Notes: generated from the sequence alone by a model not told the origin. A stretch of 64,000 nucleotides of DNA from Paraburkholderia sartisoli (GCF_900107685.1 NZ_FNRQ01000001.1:744001-808000), one strand, 5' to 3'; shown: positions 39,706-49,263, numbered from the stretch's first letter. Numbers and translations are program-made.

Positions 39706-40386
39706 TTGACCCGTCCCGTTTTTGAACCCGAAGCCCTGCCTGTCGAATCGACGGGTATCGATCTGCCCGTCGTTGCGCCCGAACGCCTGACGCCCGACGG
39801 CCTGCGCGCGCGGTTTGAGAAAACGCTCGCGTGGGCGCCGGAGCCGCTCGTGGAAACGCGTCTGCGTGACGGCGATCCGCGGCTCGCCGCTGTGCTGGTA
39901 CCGCTGGTCGTGCGCGACGAAGGGCTCACCGTGCTGTTGACGCAGCGCGCCGACCATCTCAACGACCATGCTGGCCAGATCAGTTTCCCGGGCGGCCGCC
40001 GGGAATCCTGGGACGCGAGCGCCATCGCGACCGCGCTGCGCGAAGCGCAAGAAGAGGTCGCGCTGGATCCGACGCGCGTCGAAGTACTGGGTTCGTTGCC
40101 CGATTACCTCACGGGCACCGGCTTTCGCATCACGCCGGTGATCGGTCTCGTGCATCCGCCGTTCACGGTCGAAGCCGATACGCTCGAAGTCGCCGAAATC
40201 TTCGAAGTGCCGCTCGCCTTTCTGATGGACCCGGCGCGTCACGAAGTCCGCGTGTTTCGCTGGGAAGGCGGGGAGCGTCGTTTTTTTGCGATGCCTTATC
40301 CGCGTAGCGAATCGGACGGTCATCACTTCATTTGGGGTGCAACGGCGGGCATGTTGCGCAATTTCTATCGCTTCCTCGCGGCCTGA
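39706..40386 (+). CDS. Nudix hydrolase, CoA pyrophosphatase-like (NudL/YeaB)
   Basis: This 226-residue protein has a Nudix box in the CoA-pyrophosphatase form: FPGGRRESWDASAIATALREAQEEVAL, together with the upstream LLTQRADHLNDHAGQISFPGG and the downstream SLPDYLTGTGFRITPVIG that mark the NudL group. It probably cleaves coenzyme A to phosphopantetheine and 3',5'-ADP. A TTG start at 39706 is used because no ATG or GTG occurs in a suitable place upstream of the domain. The start is the least certain part. Confidence 0.88.
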   Translation: MTRPVFEPEALPVESTGIDLPVVAPERLTPDGLRARFEKTLAWAPEPLVETRLRDGDPRLAAVLVPLVVRDEGLTVLLTQRADHLNDHAGQISFPGGRRESWDASAIATALREAQEEVALDPTRVEVLGSLPDYLTGTGFRITPVIGLVHPPFTVEADTLEVAEIFEVPLAFLMDPARHEVRVFRWEGGERRFFAMPYPRSESDGHHFIWGATAGMLRNFYRFLAA

Positions 40387-40455
40387 CCCGAAAGACCGTC
40401 TTGTGCCTCAAGCGTTTGCGCCCCATGTACGCTCAGGCTCATCCGACCCTGTGCT

Positions 40456-40471
40456 ATCGTTATAAAACGAT
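40456..40471. repeat. Small perfect dyad upstream of the CobD/CbiB-family gene
   Basis: ATCGTT and AACGAT are exact reverse complements around ATAA, 30 bp before the ATG at 40502. TATAAA lies in its centre, so it may be an operator over a -10 element. No regulator is adjacent. Confidence 0.45.
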
Positions 40472-40501
40472 CGCATAAACCCGAATAGCACGGCGCACCG
40501 C

Positions 40502-41440
40502 ATGACATTTTTCTCGGTATTACTGGCTCTCATCATCGAACAGTTGCGCGCGCTGTCGCCCAGCAATCCGGTGTCAGCGCTGCTTCAGTACCATGCGGAG
40601 TCTGCCGCGCACGGCTTTGACGCCGGCAAGCCGAAGCACGGAATCCTCGCCTGGCTGGTTGTGGTGCTGCCGTGGACGCTCTTCGTCGGCGCCGTTTACT
40701 ACGTGTTGTACGAGATCAACTTCGTGCTCGCGTTCCTCTGGAACGTCGTGATCGTGTACTTCACGCTCGGCTTCCGGCAATTCAGTCACTATTTCACCGA
40801 CATCCATCTCGCGCTCAACAACGACGACGTGCCGCGCGCGCGTGAAATTCTCAACGAGTGGACTGGCCTCGAAACCGTCGATATGCCGGTCAGCGAGATC
40901 GTGCGTCACACGTTGATTTATGCGGTGATCGCGTCGCATCGTCACGTGTTCGGCGTGTTTTTCTGGTTTCTCGTGCCGGTCGGGCCGGCCGGCGCGGTGC
41001 TGTATCGCATCGCCGAATATCTCGCGCGGACGTGGTCCAAGCCGGCCGATGATCGCACGCCGGCGTTCTCAACGTTCGCGCAGCGGGCATTTTTCGTGAT
41101 CGACTGGATTCCGGCGCGTTTGACGTCGCTGGGTTTCGCGATCGTCGGCAATTTCGAGGATGCGATCTATGCGTGGCGCAATCACGCGCGGCAGTGGCCC
41201 GATGCGAACGATGGCGTCCTGCTCGCCGCGGGCAGTGGTGCGCTCGGCGCGCGCCTGAGCGGGCCGCTTGCCGAGCCGTCGAGTCTCGATGCGCTTTCGA
41301 CCGGCGACGGCGGCCCGATGCAGGTCGGCGACGACTGCACGCCGCGCACGCTGCAATCCGCGGTCGGGCTGGTGTGGCGCGCGGTTATCCTGTGGATGAT
41401 CATCCTGCTCATGCTGACGATCGCCGTGTGGCTTGCCTGA
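40502..41440 (+). CDS. CobD/CbiB-family membrane protein
   Basis: This 312-residue integral membrane protein resembles CobD/CbiB (adenosylcobinamide-phosphate synthase). It has MTFFSVLLALIIEQLRAL, the conserved hydrophobic helices LAWLVVVLPWTLFVGAVYYVL and FVLAFLWNVVIVYFTLGFRQFSHYF, and the segment EIVRHTLIYAVIASHRHVFGVFFWFLVPVGPAGAVLYRI. There is no cobalamin gene nearby, and such stand-alone homologues occur in Burkholderiales at this locus, so the function may have diverged from cobalamin synthesis. It ends with a terminator. Confidence 0.83.
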   Translation: MTFFSVLLALIIEQLRALSPSNPVSALLQYHAESAAHGFDAGKPKHGILAWLVVVLPWTLFVGAVYYVLYEINFVLAFLWNVVIVYFTLGFRQFSHYFTDIHLALNNDDVPRAREILNEWTGLETVDMPVSEIVRHTLIYAVIASHRHVFGVFFWFLVPVGPAGAVLYRIAEYLARTWSKPADDRTPAFSTFAQRAFFVIDWIPARLTSLGFAIVGNFEDAIYAWRNHARQWPDANDGVLLAAGSGALGARLSGPLAEPSSLDALSTGDGGPMQVGDDCTPRTLQSAVGLVWRAVILWMIILLMLTIAVWLA

Positions 41441-41486
41441 GTTTCGCCTGAGTCTCGCGGCCCGGAACCATCAGTCGCAAAGCAGA

Positions 41487-41518
41487 AGAGGCCGGAATGA
41501 ACCCCGGCCTCTTTTTTT
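41487..41518. terminator. Terminator between the CobD-family gene and the zinc-ribbon gene
   Basis: AGAGGCCGG-AATGAACC-CCGGCCTCTTTTTTT lies between convergent genes. The T run favours the plus direction. Confidence 0.9.
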
Positions 41519-41542
41519 GCCTGCGAATCGAATCAGCAGCAG

Positions 41543-41866
41543 TCAGCCGTCAAGCGGATCCCGCGCGGTCCCGCATTGCCAGCACACCGTGAACTGCGCT
41601 TCCAGCGTCTCTCCACACTGGGCGCAACGCCACGCTGGCGCCCCCTCGGCAGGACCGCGGGAGGCCGCGTCGATCAACCGGCGCGCAAGCGCTTCGTCGC
41701 GTTCATCGACGAGCCACAGTTCCGGCGCGCACTGTTCCGCGGGAATCTCGCCCAGTGCGCCGTTCAGATAACGGTTGTGCAACTCGCACGCGACGCCCGC
41801 CGCCGACAGCACGTTGATCCAGTGCTGTCCGGTCACCACGTTCGGGGCGCGCATCAGTTTCATCAT
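41543..41866 (-). CDS. DUF2007-type putative signal-transducing protein with C-terminal zinc ribbon
   Basis: This 107-residue protein has a small alpha/beta N-terminal domain (APNVVTGQHWINVLSAAGVACELHNRYLNGALGEIP, PELWLVDERDEALARRLID) and a C-terminal zinc ribbon (WRCAQCGETLEAQFTVCWQCGT, two Cys-x-x-Cys). Function is unknown. Start candidates are 41866, 41863 and 41854; 41866 is used, 19 bp after the rsgA stop. It is probably the last gene of the M48-rsgA unit. Confidence 0.8.
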   Translation of the reverse strand: MMKLMRAPNVVTGQHWINVLSAAGVACELHNRYLNGALGEIPAEQCAPELWLVDERDEALARRLIDAASRGPAEGAPAWRCAQCGETLEAQFTVCWQCGTARDPLDG

Positions 41867-41885
41867 GGCGGGCGGCAGTCGGCGC

Positions 41886-42827
41886 CTAGCGCACGATCTG
41901 GCTGGCTTCGTGGACAAGTTGCGCATAGAGCGCATGACGTTCGCGCGCGATGCGGCCATTGCCGACGGCGTCGAGGATCGCGCAGCCCGGCTCGTGCAGG
42001 TGATGGCAGTTGTAGAAGCGGCAATCCGCCAGCAGCGGACGAAACTCCGGAAACGCGCGTTCGAGACGCCCTTCGGTGAGATGGTGCAGGCCGAATTCCT
42101 GGAAACCGGGTGAGTCGGTGAGCGAGCCGCCTTCTGGCAATGGATAAAGACGCGTGTACGTGGTCGTATGGCGGCCGCTGTTCAACGCGGTCGAAATCTC
42201 CCGCGTCGCGACTTCGGCGTTCGGAACCAGAAGGTTCACGAGCGTCGATTTGCCCATGCCGGACTGACCGAGCAGAAGCGTCGAATGGCCGGTCAGATGT
42301 TCACCGAGTGCCGCGCGAGCCTCGTCGGGACGTGTCCTGATCGACACTTCCACGACCGGATACCCGAGTTCGCGATAGCGTGCGAGCCGGGTGCGCGCGC
42401 CCGGAAGCGCGGCCTCGACGTCGGTCTTGTTCAGCATGATGAGCGGCTTCAGCTCGTTGGCTTCGGCCGCGACCAGCGCGCGGCCGAGCAGGTCCTCGCT
42501 GAAATGCGGCTCGGTGGCGAGCACGATCAGCAACTGGTCGAGGTTTGCCGCAAAGAGCTTCGACTTGTACTGGTCGGACCGATAGAGCAGGTTGCGCCGC
42601 GCGTCGATGGCGACGATCACGCCCTGGTCGGCAGACGCCGCTTCGTACGTCACGCTATCGCCGACGGCCACCTCACTCTTCTTGCCGCGCGGAAAGCATT
42701 GCAGCGGCGCGCCGCCGTCGTCGGGCACGACGAGATAATGGCGGCCATGCGCCGCGACGACGAGACCGTGTACCTGCTTTTGCGCGCTGGCCGCGGCGCG
42801 GGCCGCCTTGGGCAAGCGGCCGCTCAT
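41886..42827 (-). CDS. rsgA: Ribosome small-subunit biogenesis GTPase RsgA
   Basis: RsgA is a circularly permuted GTPase that checks late 30S maturation. The 313-residue protein has an N-terminal OB fold (residues 20-90), then permuted G motifs: G4 [10 protein letters not shown] before G1 [16 protein letters not shown] and G3 [14 protein letters not shown]-terminal zinc site follows ([16 protein letters not shown]). The ATG at 42827 overlaps the stop of the M48 protease gene by 4 bp (ATGA), so the two are translationally coupled; in-frame codons further upstream lie inside that gene. Confidence 0.96.
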   Translation of the reverse strand: MSGRLPKAARAAASAQKQVHGLVVAAHGRHYLVVPDDGGAPLQCFPRGKKSEVAVGDSVTYEAASADQGVIVAIDARRNLLYRSDQYKSKLFAANLDQLLIVLATEPHFSEDLLGRALVAAEANELKPLIMLNKTDVEAALPGARTRLARYRELGYPVVEVSIRTRPDEARAALGEHLTGHSTLLLGQSGMGKSTLVNLLVPNAEVATREISTALNSGRHTTTYTRLYPLPEGGSLTDSPGFQEFGLHHLTEGRLERAFPEFRPLLADCRFYNCHHLHEPGCAILDAVGNGRIARERHALYAQLVHEASQIVR

Positions 42828-44083
42828 GCGTGCCGCAGCAGGCGGTCGATCCGCTGCGACGCCGGCGGATGCGAGTAATAGAACGCGGTGTAGAGCGGGT
42901 CGGGCGTGAGCGTCGAAGCGTTGTCCTCGTACAGCTTGACGAGCGCGTTGACGAGGTCCTGGGCATCCGTCTGCGTGGCGGCGAAGGCGTCGGCCTCGAA
43001 CTCGTGCTTGCGCGAGCTGAGACTGCCGAGCGGCGTCACGAAGAACAGGAACACGGGCACGGCGAGGAAGAACAGCACGAGCGCAAGCCCGCTGTTGCCG
43101 CCCGTGAGCGACGCACGCACGCCCAGCCCTTCGTAGAACCACACGCGCTGCGACAGCCAGCCGAGCAGCGCCAGCATCGCGAGGCTGATCGCGAACGTGA
43201 CCACCATCCGCTTGATCACGTGACGGCGCTTGAAGTGACCCAGTTCATGCGCCAGCACCGCTTCGATCTCGTTGCCCGACAGGCGCGCGAGCAGCGTGTC
43301 GAAGAACACGATGCGCTTGGCCGCGCCGAAGCCCGTGAAATACGCGTTGCCGTGCGCCGAGCGACGGCTGCCGTCCATCACGAAGAGACCCTTGGCGGCG
43401 AAGCCACAGCGCTTCATCAGCGCCTCGATGCGGCTTTTCAGCGCTTCGTCCTTCAGCGGTTCGAACTTGTTGAAGAGCGGAGCGATGAACGTCGGATACA
43501 GCACCAGCACGAGCATCTGGAACACGACCCACACGATCCACGTCCACAGCCACCACAGACTGCCCGCCTGGTTCATCAGCCACAGCACGACGAAGAGCAG
43601 CGGCAGACCGAACGCGGCGCCGAGCAACGCACCCTTGATACGGTCGACGAAGAAAATACGCCGGCTCATCCTGTTGAAGCCGAAACGGTCTTCGACCACG
43701 AACTGGCGGTAATAGTCGAACGGCAGATCGATCACGCTCATGATCGCGATGACCGCCGCGACCAGCGCGATCTGGCCGACGTAGCCGCGGCCGAGCCAGC
43801 CGGTGATGCCGAAATCGAGCGACTGGACGCCGCCCAGCAGCGTGAGCCCGATCAGCACCGCGGCGCTGACGACGATTTCCACCATCGTGAGGCGCGTGCG
43901 CTCGACGGTGTAATCGGCGGCGCGCTGGTGCGCCGGCAACGGGATGGTCGTGGAGAACTGCGGCGGCACCTGGTCGCGGTGCGCCGCCACGAAGCGGGTT
44001 TGCCGCGACGCGAGCCAGAGTTTGGTTCCGACCATCGCCACGACGGCGATCACGAACAGAACGGTGAAGTACAGGGTAGGCAT
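42824..44083 (-). CDS. M48-family (Ste24-like) membrane metalloprotease
   Basis: This 419-residue integral membrane zinc protease has [16 protein letters not shown] with the HExxH motif, and the third zinc ligand in [13 protein letters not shown]. At least five hydrophobic segments are visible. The architecture matches the CAAX prenyl protease 1/Ste24 type rather than the shorter HtpX. In bacteria these enzymes act in membrane-protein quality control; the substrate here is unknown. It heads a unit with rsgA and is divergent from orn. Confidence 0.9.
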   Translation of the reverse strand: MPTLYFTVLFVIAVVAMVGTKLWLASRQTRFVAAHRDQVPPQFSTTIPLPAHQRAADYTVERTRLTMVEIVVSAAVLIGLTLLGGVQSLDFGITGWLGRGYVGQIALVAAVIAIMSVIDLPFDYYRQFVVEDRFGFNRMSRRIFFVDRIKGALLGAAFGLPLLFVVLWLMNQAGSLWWLWTWIVWVVFQMLVLVLYPTFIAPLFNKFEPLKDEALKSRIEALMKRCGFAAKGLFVMDGSRRSAHGNAYFTGFGAAKRIVFFDTLLARLSGNEIEAVLAHELGHFKRRHVIKRMVVTFAISLAMLALLGWLSQRVWFYEGLGVRASLTGGNSGLALVLFFLAVPVFLFFVTPLGSLSSRKHEFEADAFAATQTDAQDLVNALVKLYEDNASTLTPDPLYTAFYYSHPPASQRIDRLLRHA

Positions 44084-44226
44084 CCGGGAGGTCCGTGGTA
44101 TCTATGCGAGAATTATATGTTTCTTCCCGCCGGCTGGCGGGTTGTGCTCATACGAACTGTTTCAGCGGCGTTCCGGCGCCGTGCGCATGCAACGCCCCCT
44201 GCCTGATAACAACCAAGGTTGCCTTC

Positions 44227-44844
44227 ATGACTGACACCCCCGACGCTGCTGGCCAGACCCCGCTTGTTCGCAGCGACATGAATCTCATCTGGCTCGACAT
44301 GGAAATGACGGGCCTCGAACCGGACACGGACCGCATCATCGAGATTGCTGTCGTCGTGACGAATTCGACGCTCGACAGGCTGGTCGAAGGTCCGGTGCTC
44401 GCCATTCATCAAAGCGACGAAACACTCGCCAGAATGGATCAGTGGAACCAGAACACGCACGGCCGCTCGGGGCTGATCGACCGGGTGCGCGCATCGACGG
44501 TCAGCGAGGCCGACGCCACCGAACAGATCCGCGCGTTCCTTGGCGAATACGTACCGCCGGGCAAGTCGCCGATGTGCGGCAACTCGATCTGCCAGGACCG
44601 CCGTTTCATGGCGCGCTGGATGCCGGACCTCGAGCGCTTTTTCCACTATCGCAACCTCGATGTCAGCACGCTGAAGGAACTGTGCCGCCGCTGGCAGCCG
44701 ACGATCTACAAGGGCTTCCAGAAGCGCGCGATGCATACGGCGCTCGCCGACATCCATGAATCCATCGACGAGCTCAAGTACTACCGCGAACACTTCCTGA
44801 TTCCGCAGGCGAGCGCCCCCGGCGCTGCCGCCGTCGCCATCTGA
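44227..44844 (+). CDS. orn: Oligoribonuclease
   Basis: Orn degrades 2-5-nt RNAs, including pGpG from cyclic-di-GMP breakdown. That may matter for the amyloid locus in this window if its VpsR-like regulators sense cyclic-di-GMP. The 205-residue DEDDh exonuclease has [39 protein letters not shown] and [18 protein letters not shown]. The start MTDTPDAAG (44227) is chosen over longer in-frame options as it lies closest before the exonuclease domain. Confidence 0.96.
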   Translation: MTDTPDAAGQTPLVRSDMNLIWLDMEMTGLEPDTDRIIEIAVVVTNSTLDRLVEGPVLAIHQSDETLARMDQWNQNTHGRSGLIDRVRASTVSEADATEQIRAFLGEYVPPGKSPMCGNSICQDRRFMARWMPDLERFFHYRNLDVSTLKELCRRWQPTIYKGFQKRAMHTALADIHESIDELKYYREHFLIPQASAPGAAAVAI

Positions 44845-44904
44845 GCCGCTGTGCTCCGGGCCGTCATCGCAGGCATCGCAGGCCCCCGTTAGCGGCCTGA
44901 AACG

Positions 44905-45525
44905 CTACCGGGGAGCGCGCTGCGCGTTCTTCGGGCGAAACGCCGCGACCACGCTCGCGTTCGTTTCCACGTACGGGCCGCCGATCAGGTCGATGCAATA
45001 CGGCACCGCGGCAAAAATACCCGCGACGGCGACCGCTCCGGTTTCGTCGCGCAACCCTTCCAGCGTTTCCTTGATCGACTTCGGCTGACCCGGCAGATTG
45101 ACGATCAGCGCCGCGTGTTCCGCCGTTTCGCGGATGACCGCCACCTGCCGCGAGAGAATCGCGGTCGGGACGAAATTCAGGCTGATCTGCCGCATCTGTT
45201 CGCCGAAGCCCGGCATTTCTTTTGTTCCCACCGCGAGCGTCGCTTCCGGCGTGACGTCGCGCCGCGACGGGCCCGTGCCGCCGGTTGTCAGCACCAGATC
45301 GCAGCCCACGTTGTCGACCAGCTCGACGAGCGTGGCTGAAATGGTGGCCGCGTCGTCCTGTATCAGCCGGGTTTCGACGCGCCACGGCGACGCGAGCGCC
45401 GTGCCCAGCCACGCCTCGAGCGCGGGAATGCCCTTGTCCTCATAGACGCCGCTGCTCGCCCGGTCGCTGATCGACACGAGGCCGATCAGGATCTCGTCAG
45501 GGTGGTTACGTGCCGGTTTCGTCAT
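44905..45525 (-). CDS. mog: Molybdopterin adenylyltransferase
   Basis: Mog adenylates molybdopterin before molybdenum insertion. The 206-residue protein shows the MoCF signatures [45 protein letters not shown] and [20 protein letters not shown]. The start at [12 protein letters not shown] (45525) gives a 20-bp overlap with the upstream yjgA; Met codons at 45531, 45537 and 45567 are alternatives. Confidence 0.93.
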   Translation of the reverse strand: MTKPARNHPDEILIGLVSISDRASSGVYEDKGIPALEAWLGTALASPWRVETRLIQDDAATISATLVELVDNVGCDLVLTTGGTGPSRRDVTPEATLAVGTKEMPGFGEQMRQISLNFVPTAILSRQVAVIRETAEHAALIVNLPGQPKSIKETLEGLRDETGAVAVAGIFAAVPYCIDLIGGPYVETNASVVAAFRPKNAQRAPR

Positions 45526-46117
45526 CGTCATCGCCATCTTCGCGGGCTTCTTCGGATTCGTCGTCATCGTCGCCGGTTTTGCTCGCGTCCTTGATCCACC
45601 GGAACAGTTCGCGGAAGTAGCGCGGCGGCTTTGCCTGCTGCTGCTCCTTGCGTGCGTTGCGGATCAGCGTGCGGCCTTCCTGCGGATCGGCGGCGGGGTG
45701 CTGGCGGATGAATTCGGTCAGCGCCGCGTCGTCGGCGAGCAGTTTTTCGCGTATGCGCTCGATCCAGTGCAGACGGGCCGTTTCGGCCTTGTTGATGCCC
45801 TTGTAGCTGTCCAGCGCGGTGCGCAGCGCGGCCGTTTCCGTATCCAGCAGCCCGCGCATCACGCGGCCGACGTACTGCACCTGGCGGCGCTTGCCTTCGT
45901 GATCGGTAATGCGGCGTGCCTCGCGGACCGCGTCGTTGAGCGCCTCCGGCATGGGCATGCGCTTGAGCGCGTCTTTCGGCAGCGCGATCAGCGCCTCGCC
46001 CAGTTCCTGCAGCGCGTGCATGTCACGCTTGAGCTGCGATTTGCTGGGCCGGTCGTACCCGTTCTCGTCGACTTCCGGAGCGGGTTGCATGGGTTGAGTG
46101 CGGGTTTTGCGTGTCAT
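45506..46117 (-). CDS. yjgA: Ribosome biogenesis factor YjgA (DarP)
   Basis: YjgA/DarP associates with pre-50S particles. The 203-residue protein has the conserved segments [48 protein letters not shown] and [23 protein letters not shown], then a very acidic tail ([11 protein letters not shown]). The Met at 46117 is used; 46123 is two codons upstream. It overlaps mog at its 3' end and is divergent from pmbA. Confidence 0.93.
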   Translation of the reverse strand: MTRKTRTQPMQPAPEVDENGYDRPSKSQLKRDMHALQELGEALIALPKDALKRMPMPEALNDAVREARRITDHEGKRRQVQYVGRVMRGLLDTETAALRTALDSYKGINKAETARLHWIERIREKLLADDAALTEFIRQHPAADPQEGRTLIRNARKEQQQAKPPRYFRELFRWIKDASKTGDDDDESEEAREDGDDDDETGT

Positions 46118-46299
46118 GCCCATATTGTAACGTGCCGTGCCCCGCCAACCCCTGGGCCGGACGGCTAACGCGCCAGCTTGAAGACAGTTGAAGGTCAGGT
46201 ATGGCGGCGCGGACCTTGCTATGATCGCGGGATGCGGAATTTCACCGATGCGAACAACACGCGGGCCGGTTTCCGGCCCCGAACCGGACGGTAACGACG

Positions 46300-47676
46300 A
46301 TGGCAGCAGACACCGACATGGACGTCAAACAGCGCTTTTTCCCGCACACGCAGGACGAACTGAAGCAGATCGCCGAAGACATCCTGCGCCACGCGAAGGC
46401 GATCGGCGGCAGCGACGCGGCCACTGAAATCTCCGAGGGCGACGGCCTGTCGGTCTCGGTGCGGCGTGGCGAGGTCGAAACGATCGAGCACAACCGCGAC
46501 AAGATGGTCGGCGTGACGGTTTTCATCGGCAACAAGCGCGGCAACGCGAGCACGTCGGATTTTTCGTCCCAGGCACTGAAGGACACCGTCGCGGCCGCGT
46601 ACAACATCGCGCGCTTCACGGCGGAAGACGACTGCGCCGGCCTCGCCGAAAAGGAACTGCTGGAAACCAGCCCGCAGGATCTCGATCTGTATCACCCGTG
46701 GAATCTGTCGGCCGACGAAGCGGTCGAAATCGCCCGTCGCGCGGAAGACGCCGCGTTTGCCGTCAGCCCGCAGATCCGCAATTCGGAAGGCGCGAGCGTC
46801 TCCGCGCAGCATTCGCAGTTCGTGCTCGCCACCTCGCGCGGTTTTCTCGGCGGCTACCCGTATTCGCGGCACTACGTGGCGTGCGCGCCGATCGCGGGCA
46901 GCGGCCGCAACATGCAGCGCGACGACTGGTACACGTCGAAGCGCAGTGCCGGTGATCTGGCCGATCCGGAAGCCGTCGGCCGTTACGCCGCGGAGCGCGC
47001 GCTCGCGCGCATGGGCGCCCGCGGTCTCGACACGCGCAAGGTGCCGGTGCTGTTCGAGGCGCCGCTTGCCGCGGGGCTGCTCGGCGCGTTCGTGCAGGCC
47101 ACGAGCGGCGGCGCGCTGTATCGCAAGACAACGTTTCTCGTCGACAGTCTCGGCAAGCCGGTGTTCGCACCGCACGTCCAGGTGGTCGAGGACCCGCACA
47201 CGCCGCGCGCGATGGGCAGCGCACCGTTCGACGAGGAAGGCGTGCGCACGCAGCGCCGTTCGGTGGTGAAGGACGGCGTGGTCGAAGGCTACTTCCTGTC
47301 GACGTATTCGGCGCGCAAGCTCGGCATGAAGACGACCGGCAACGCGGGCGGCTCGCACAACCTGTCGCTGGTCAGCTCGAACACGCGGCCAGGGGACGAC
47401 TTCGAGGCGATGTTGAAGAAGCTCGGCACGGGTCTCCTGCTGACGGAGCTGATGGGGCAGGGCGTCAACTACGTGACGGGCGACTATTCGCGCGGCGCGT
47501 CGGGCTTCTGGGTGGAAAACGGCAAGATCCAGTACCCGATCGAGGAAATCACCGTCGCGGGCACGCTGCAGGAAATGTTCCGTCACATCGTCGCGATCGG
47601 CGCGGATACGATCGTGCGCGGCACCAAGCAGACCGGCTCGGTGCTGATCGAACGGATGACGATCGCCGGGCAGTAA
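46300..47676 (+). CDS. pmbA: Metalloprotease PmbA (TldE)
   Basis: PmbA (TldE) is the non-catalytic partner of the TldD/TldE protease complex that trims modified peptides. The 458-residue protein shows [76 protein letters not shown] and the C-terminal [21 protein letters not shown]. It marks the left boundary of the accessory TA module; the downstream terminator is at 47787. Confidence 0.96.
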   Translation: MAADTDMDVKQRFFPHTQDELKQIAEDILRHAKAIGGSDAATEISEGDGLSVSVRRGEVETIEHNRDKMVGVTVFIGNKRGNASTSDFSSQALKDTVAAAYNIARFTAEDDCAGLAEKELLETSPQDLDLYHPWNLSADEAVEIARRAEDAAFAVSPQIRNSEGASVSAQHSQFVLATSRGFLGGYPYSRHYVACAPIAGSGRNMQRDDWYTSKRSAGDLADPEAVGRYAAERALARMGARGLDTRKVPVLFEAPLAAGLLGAFVQATSGGALYRKTTFLVDSLGKPVFAPHVQVVEDPHTPRAMGSAPFDEEGVRTQRRSVVKDGVVEGYFLSTYSARKLGMKTTGNAGGSHNLSLVSSNTRPGDDFEAMLKKLGTGLLLTELMGQGVNYVTGDYSRGASGFWVENGKIQYPIEEITVAGTLQEMFRHIVAIGADTIVRGTKQTGSVLIERMTIAGQ

Positions 47677-47689
47677 GCGTTCGTCAGCA

Positions 47690-47748
47690 CAAAGAGGCGC
47701 ATGCCGCCTGCGCAAAAAAACGCCACGGGTATCGAGCCTGCCAGTACC
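47690..47748 (+). repeat. Left arm of an imperfect inverted repeat flanking the Fic/HTH module
   Basis: The stretch AAAAAAACGCCACGG, then a TCGAG and a CCTGCC block, then GTACCACAAAGGTG and TTGG (about 47714-47761), recurs in inverted orientation at about 49601-49650 with only a few changes and one-base indels. The arm lies right after pmbA. On its minus strand a frame reads TFVVLAGSIPVAFF, related to a frame in the right arm. The exact outer limits are uncertain. Confidence 0.7.
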
Positions 47749-47786
47749 ACAAAGGTGTTGGTAGACGGGCAGGCCTGATGATTACT

Positions 47787-47814
47787 GCGAGCCTCTTCGG
47801 AGGCTCGCTTTTTT
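47787..47814 (+). terminator. Inward-facing terminator after pmbA and the left repeat arm
   Basis: GCGAGCCTC-TTCG-GAGGCTCGC with six T residues. It stops plus-strand transcription from pmbA before it can run antisense into the Fic gene. The rest of 47677-47991 holds no convincing gene. Confidence 0.9.
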
Positions 47815-47991
47815 ATGGGCATTGAAAGCCCATACGAGCCTTGACCAGGCGGTGTCGAGCGCTGCTGCACTCGCGATTGCGGAGCTGCGCGGTGTCGACG
47901 AAAGGCCGGTCGTGCAGGGCTGCACGCGCAACAGCGCAACGCTCGTTGGCCTGTCACAAATGGCTTGACGTCCTTCTTGTCCGTGCGACGG

Positions 47992-48585
47992 CTAGGCAGT
48001 ACTTCGCATGAAGATCAGGAGCAAACTGTAGTCACCTTTATCCGCCGCACGCAAGGCGGTTAAGTAATCCGACCGGGCGTTATCCGCTTTAACCAATGTC
48101 CCGCCGCCCCACGAAAACGGCGCTTGTTTCATGCTGCGCAAGAGCGCATCAGCCATCATTCGTGAGTGTCGACCATTGCCGTTCGGAAAAGGATGAATCC
48201 ACACCAGCTCGCGGTGAAATCGTGCGGCAATCTCATCGGGCGGGAATGTGCCGTTGCCGACCCACCACCGCGTGTTATCGAACAGGTTTCTCAGTTTGAC
48301 GCTGACCTGCGCCCAGTCGCATCCGATGTTCTTGTCGGACTTGCGGAACGTGCCTGCCCACGACCAGGTCTGGTCGAACATTTTCTTGTGAAGGTTGCGA
48401 CAGAACGCTTCACTGAGGACATCGACCTTGCGTTGACGGCGAGCCCATTGCACGGCTTGCAGGATGTTCTCCTGCTCCCAGTCATTCAGGTCGCTCCTGG
48501 TGGCCAGGTGCGTCGGTATCAGCCCTGCGAGCTCGTCAGGGTCGAGCGGTGTCTGGCCGTCCTGTTCGTCTGAATCTATCGCCAC
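47992..48585 (-). CDS. Fic-domain protein (mobile mystery protein B type)
   Basis: This 197-residue protein has a Fic core with HPFPNGNGRHSR (residues 131-142). Fic enzymes usually transfer AMP (or another nucleotide part) to a target protein hydroxyl. Length and the N-terminal LTDW-like segment (DLNDWEQENILQAVQWARRQ) fit the mobile mystery protein B family as I remember it. The position that is normally Asp/Glu (metal ligand) is Asn here. The GTG start (48585) lies inside the end of the HTH gene, a 10-bp overlap, so the pair is translationally coupled like a toxin-antitoxin operon. Toxicity and target are unknown. Confidence 0.85.
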   Translation of the reverse strand: MAIDSDEQDGQTPLDPDELAGLIPTHLATRSDLNDWEQENILQAVQWARRQRKVDVLSEAFCRNLHKKMFDQTWSWAGTFRKSDKNIGCDWAQVSVKLRNLFDNTRWWVGNGTFPPDEIAARFHRELVWIHPFPNGNGRHSRMMADALLRSMKQAPFSWGGGTLVKADNARSDYLTALRAADKGDYSLLLIFMRSTA

Positions 48586-49037
48586 AGGTCGGACCAGCGG
48601 CCCCGGAGTAGCTCTGCCGCTCTCTGTTCAACCTGTTTGCGAAGTCGGTCAGTTGCCGGACGTTGGTCTTCCAGACTCATGGTGTGCGCAACGTCACTCA
48701 CTTCCTGCAGGGCGATTGAGCGCGCCCGGTCTTCGACCACTTGAGTCAGTGGCTTTCGGGGCACCAGAGCATAGACCAGCTCGCAGTCCAGCGCCTCAGC
48801 CAGCTTGCGCAGTTGTCCGAGCGTGATTCGCTCCTCAGCTTCCGCCAACTCCGACTTGTGCAGGGACGAACCGGTAATGCCTAACCTGTCGGCTTGCTGT
48901 CGCTCGGTGAGCCCTAACGACTCCCGGATGGCCTTCAGCCATCCACGCGTCGGGGGCCGACGGTTGGTCAAATCCGAGTACGCTGCGACCGACGCCTGGA
49001 CCTGCTCAAGCCGGAGTTGCCTCATTCTGGAATCCAT
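48576..49037 (-). CDS. HTH regulator/antitoxin partner (mobile mystery protein A type)
   Basis: This 153-residue protein has the mobile mystery protein A pattern: RLEQVQASVAAY, PPTRGWLKAIRESLGLTERQQADRLGITGSSLHKSELAEAE (an Xre-type HTH), then ITLGQLRKLAEALDCELVYALVPRKPL and a C-terminal helical part. It is presumably the antitoxin and autorepressor of the Fic gene that overlaps it. The start at 49037 sits 8 bp from an operator dyad; Met5 (49025) is an alternative. Confidence 0.86.
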   Translation of the reverse strand: MDSRMRQLRLEQVQASVAAYSDLTNRRPPTRGWLKAIRESLGLTERQQADRLGITGSSLHKSELAEAEERITLGQLRKLAEALDCELVYALVPRKPLTQVVEDRARSIALQEVSDVAHTMSLEDQRPATDRLRKQVEQRAAELLRGRWSDLWR

Positions 49038-49045
49038 TTTGCTGG

Positions 49046-49086
49046 CCTATAGGCTATCAAAAACACGACAAATGATAGCCTGTAGG
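49046..49086. promoter_or_regulatory. Operator dyad of the Fic/HTH operon
   Basis: CCTATAGGCTATCA (49046-49059) and TGATAGCCTGTAGG (49073-49086) match as reverse complements at 13 of 14 positions, centred 29 bp upstream of the HTH start codon. A further TATCA half-site lies at 49095-49099. The right arm includes the -10 of the predicted promoter, so binding should repress it. Confidence 0.75.
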
Positions 49087-49100
49087 GAAGTGACTATCAA
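49072..49100 (-). promoter_or_regulatory. Predicted sigma-70 promoter of the Fic/HTH operon
   Basis: On the minus strand TTGATA (-35) and TATCAT (-10) are exactly 17 bp apart, starting a leader of about 28 nt. The -10 is embedded in the operator dyad. Confidence 0.75.
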
Positions 49101-49262
49101 GTTTTTGCTTCATTAACGAGAAGCAAATAAATTTATTTTGCGTCAGCATAGTGACGCAAATAGAATCATTCGCTTCATTATAAGAAAGCACCAAGTACCG
49201 TGATGCTTCATCATAGGGAATCAGATTTCACATAACTGCTGCATTTTGCAGAAGCGAGTGCC
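49101..49262. other. AT-rich region with several small dyads, no gene
   Basis: This stretch is much richer in A and T than its surroundings. It contains TTTGCGTCA and TGACGCAAA as perfect arms around a 6-nt loop (49137-49160), the palindrome AATAAATTTATT just before it, and three copies of GCTTCAT (49107, 49172, 49205). The composition marks acquired DNA. Confidence 0.6.
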
Positions 49263-49263
49263 T

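Noticed and set aside
47740..47815. Possible tRNA or tRNA fragment as an attachment site after pmbA
   Set aside because: There is no T-arm consensus or acceptor stem; the sequence is the repeat arm plus a terminator.
47583..47957. 124-codon minus-strand frame across the left repeat arm and the pmbA 3' end
   Set aside because: It overlaps pmbA and runs through a terminator. Only the short arm-encoded peptide is of interest, and it is reported separately.
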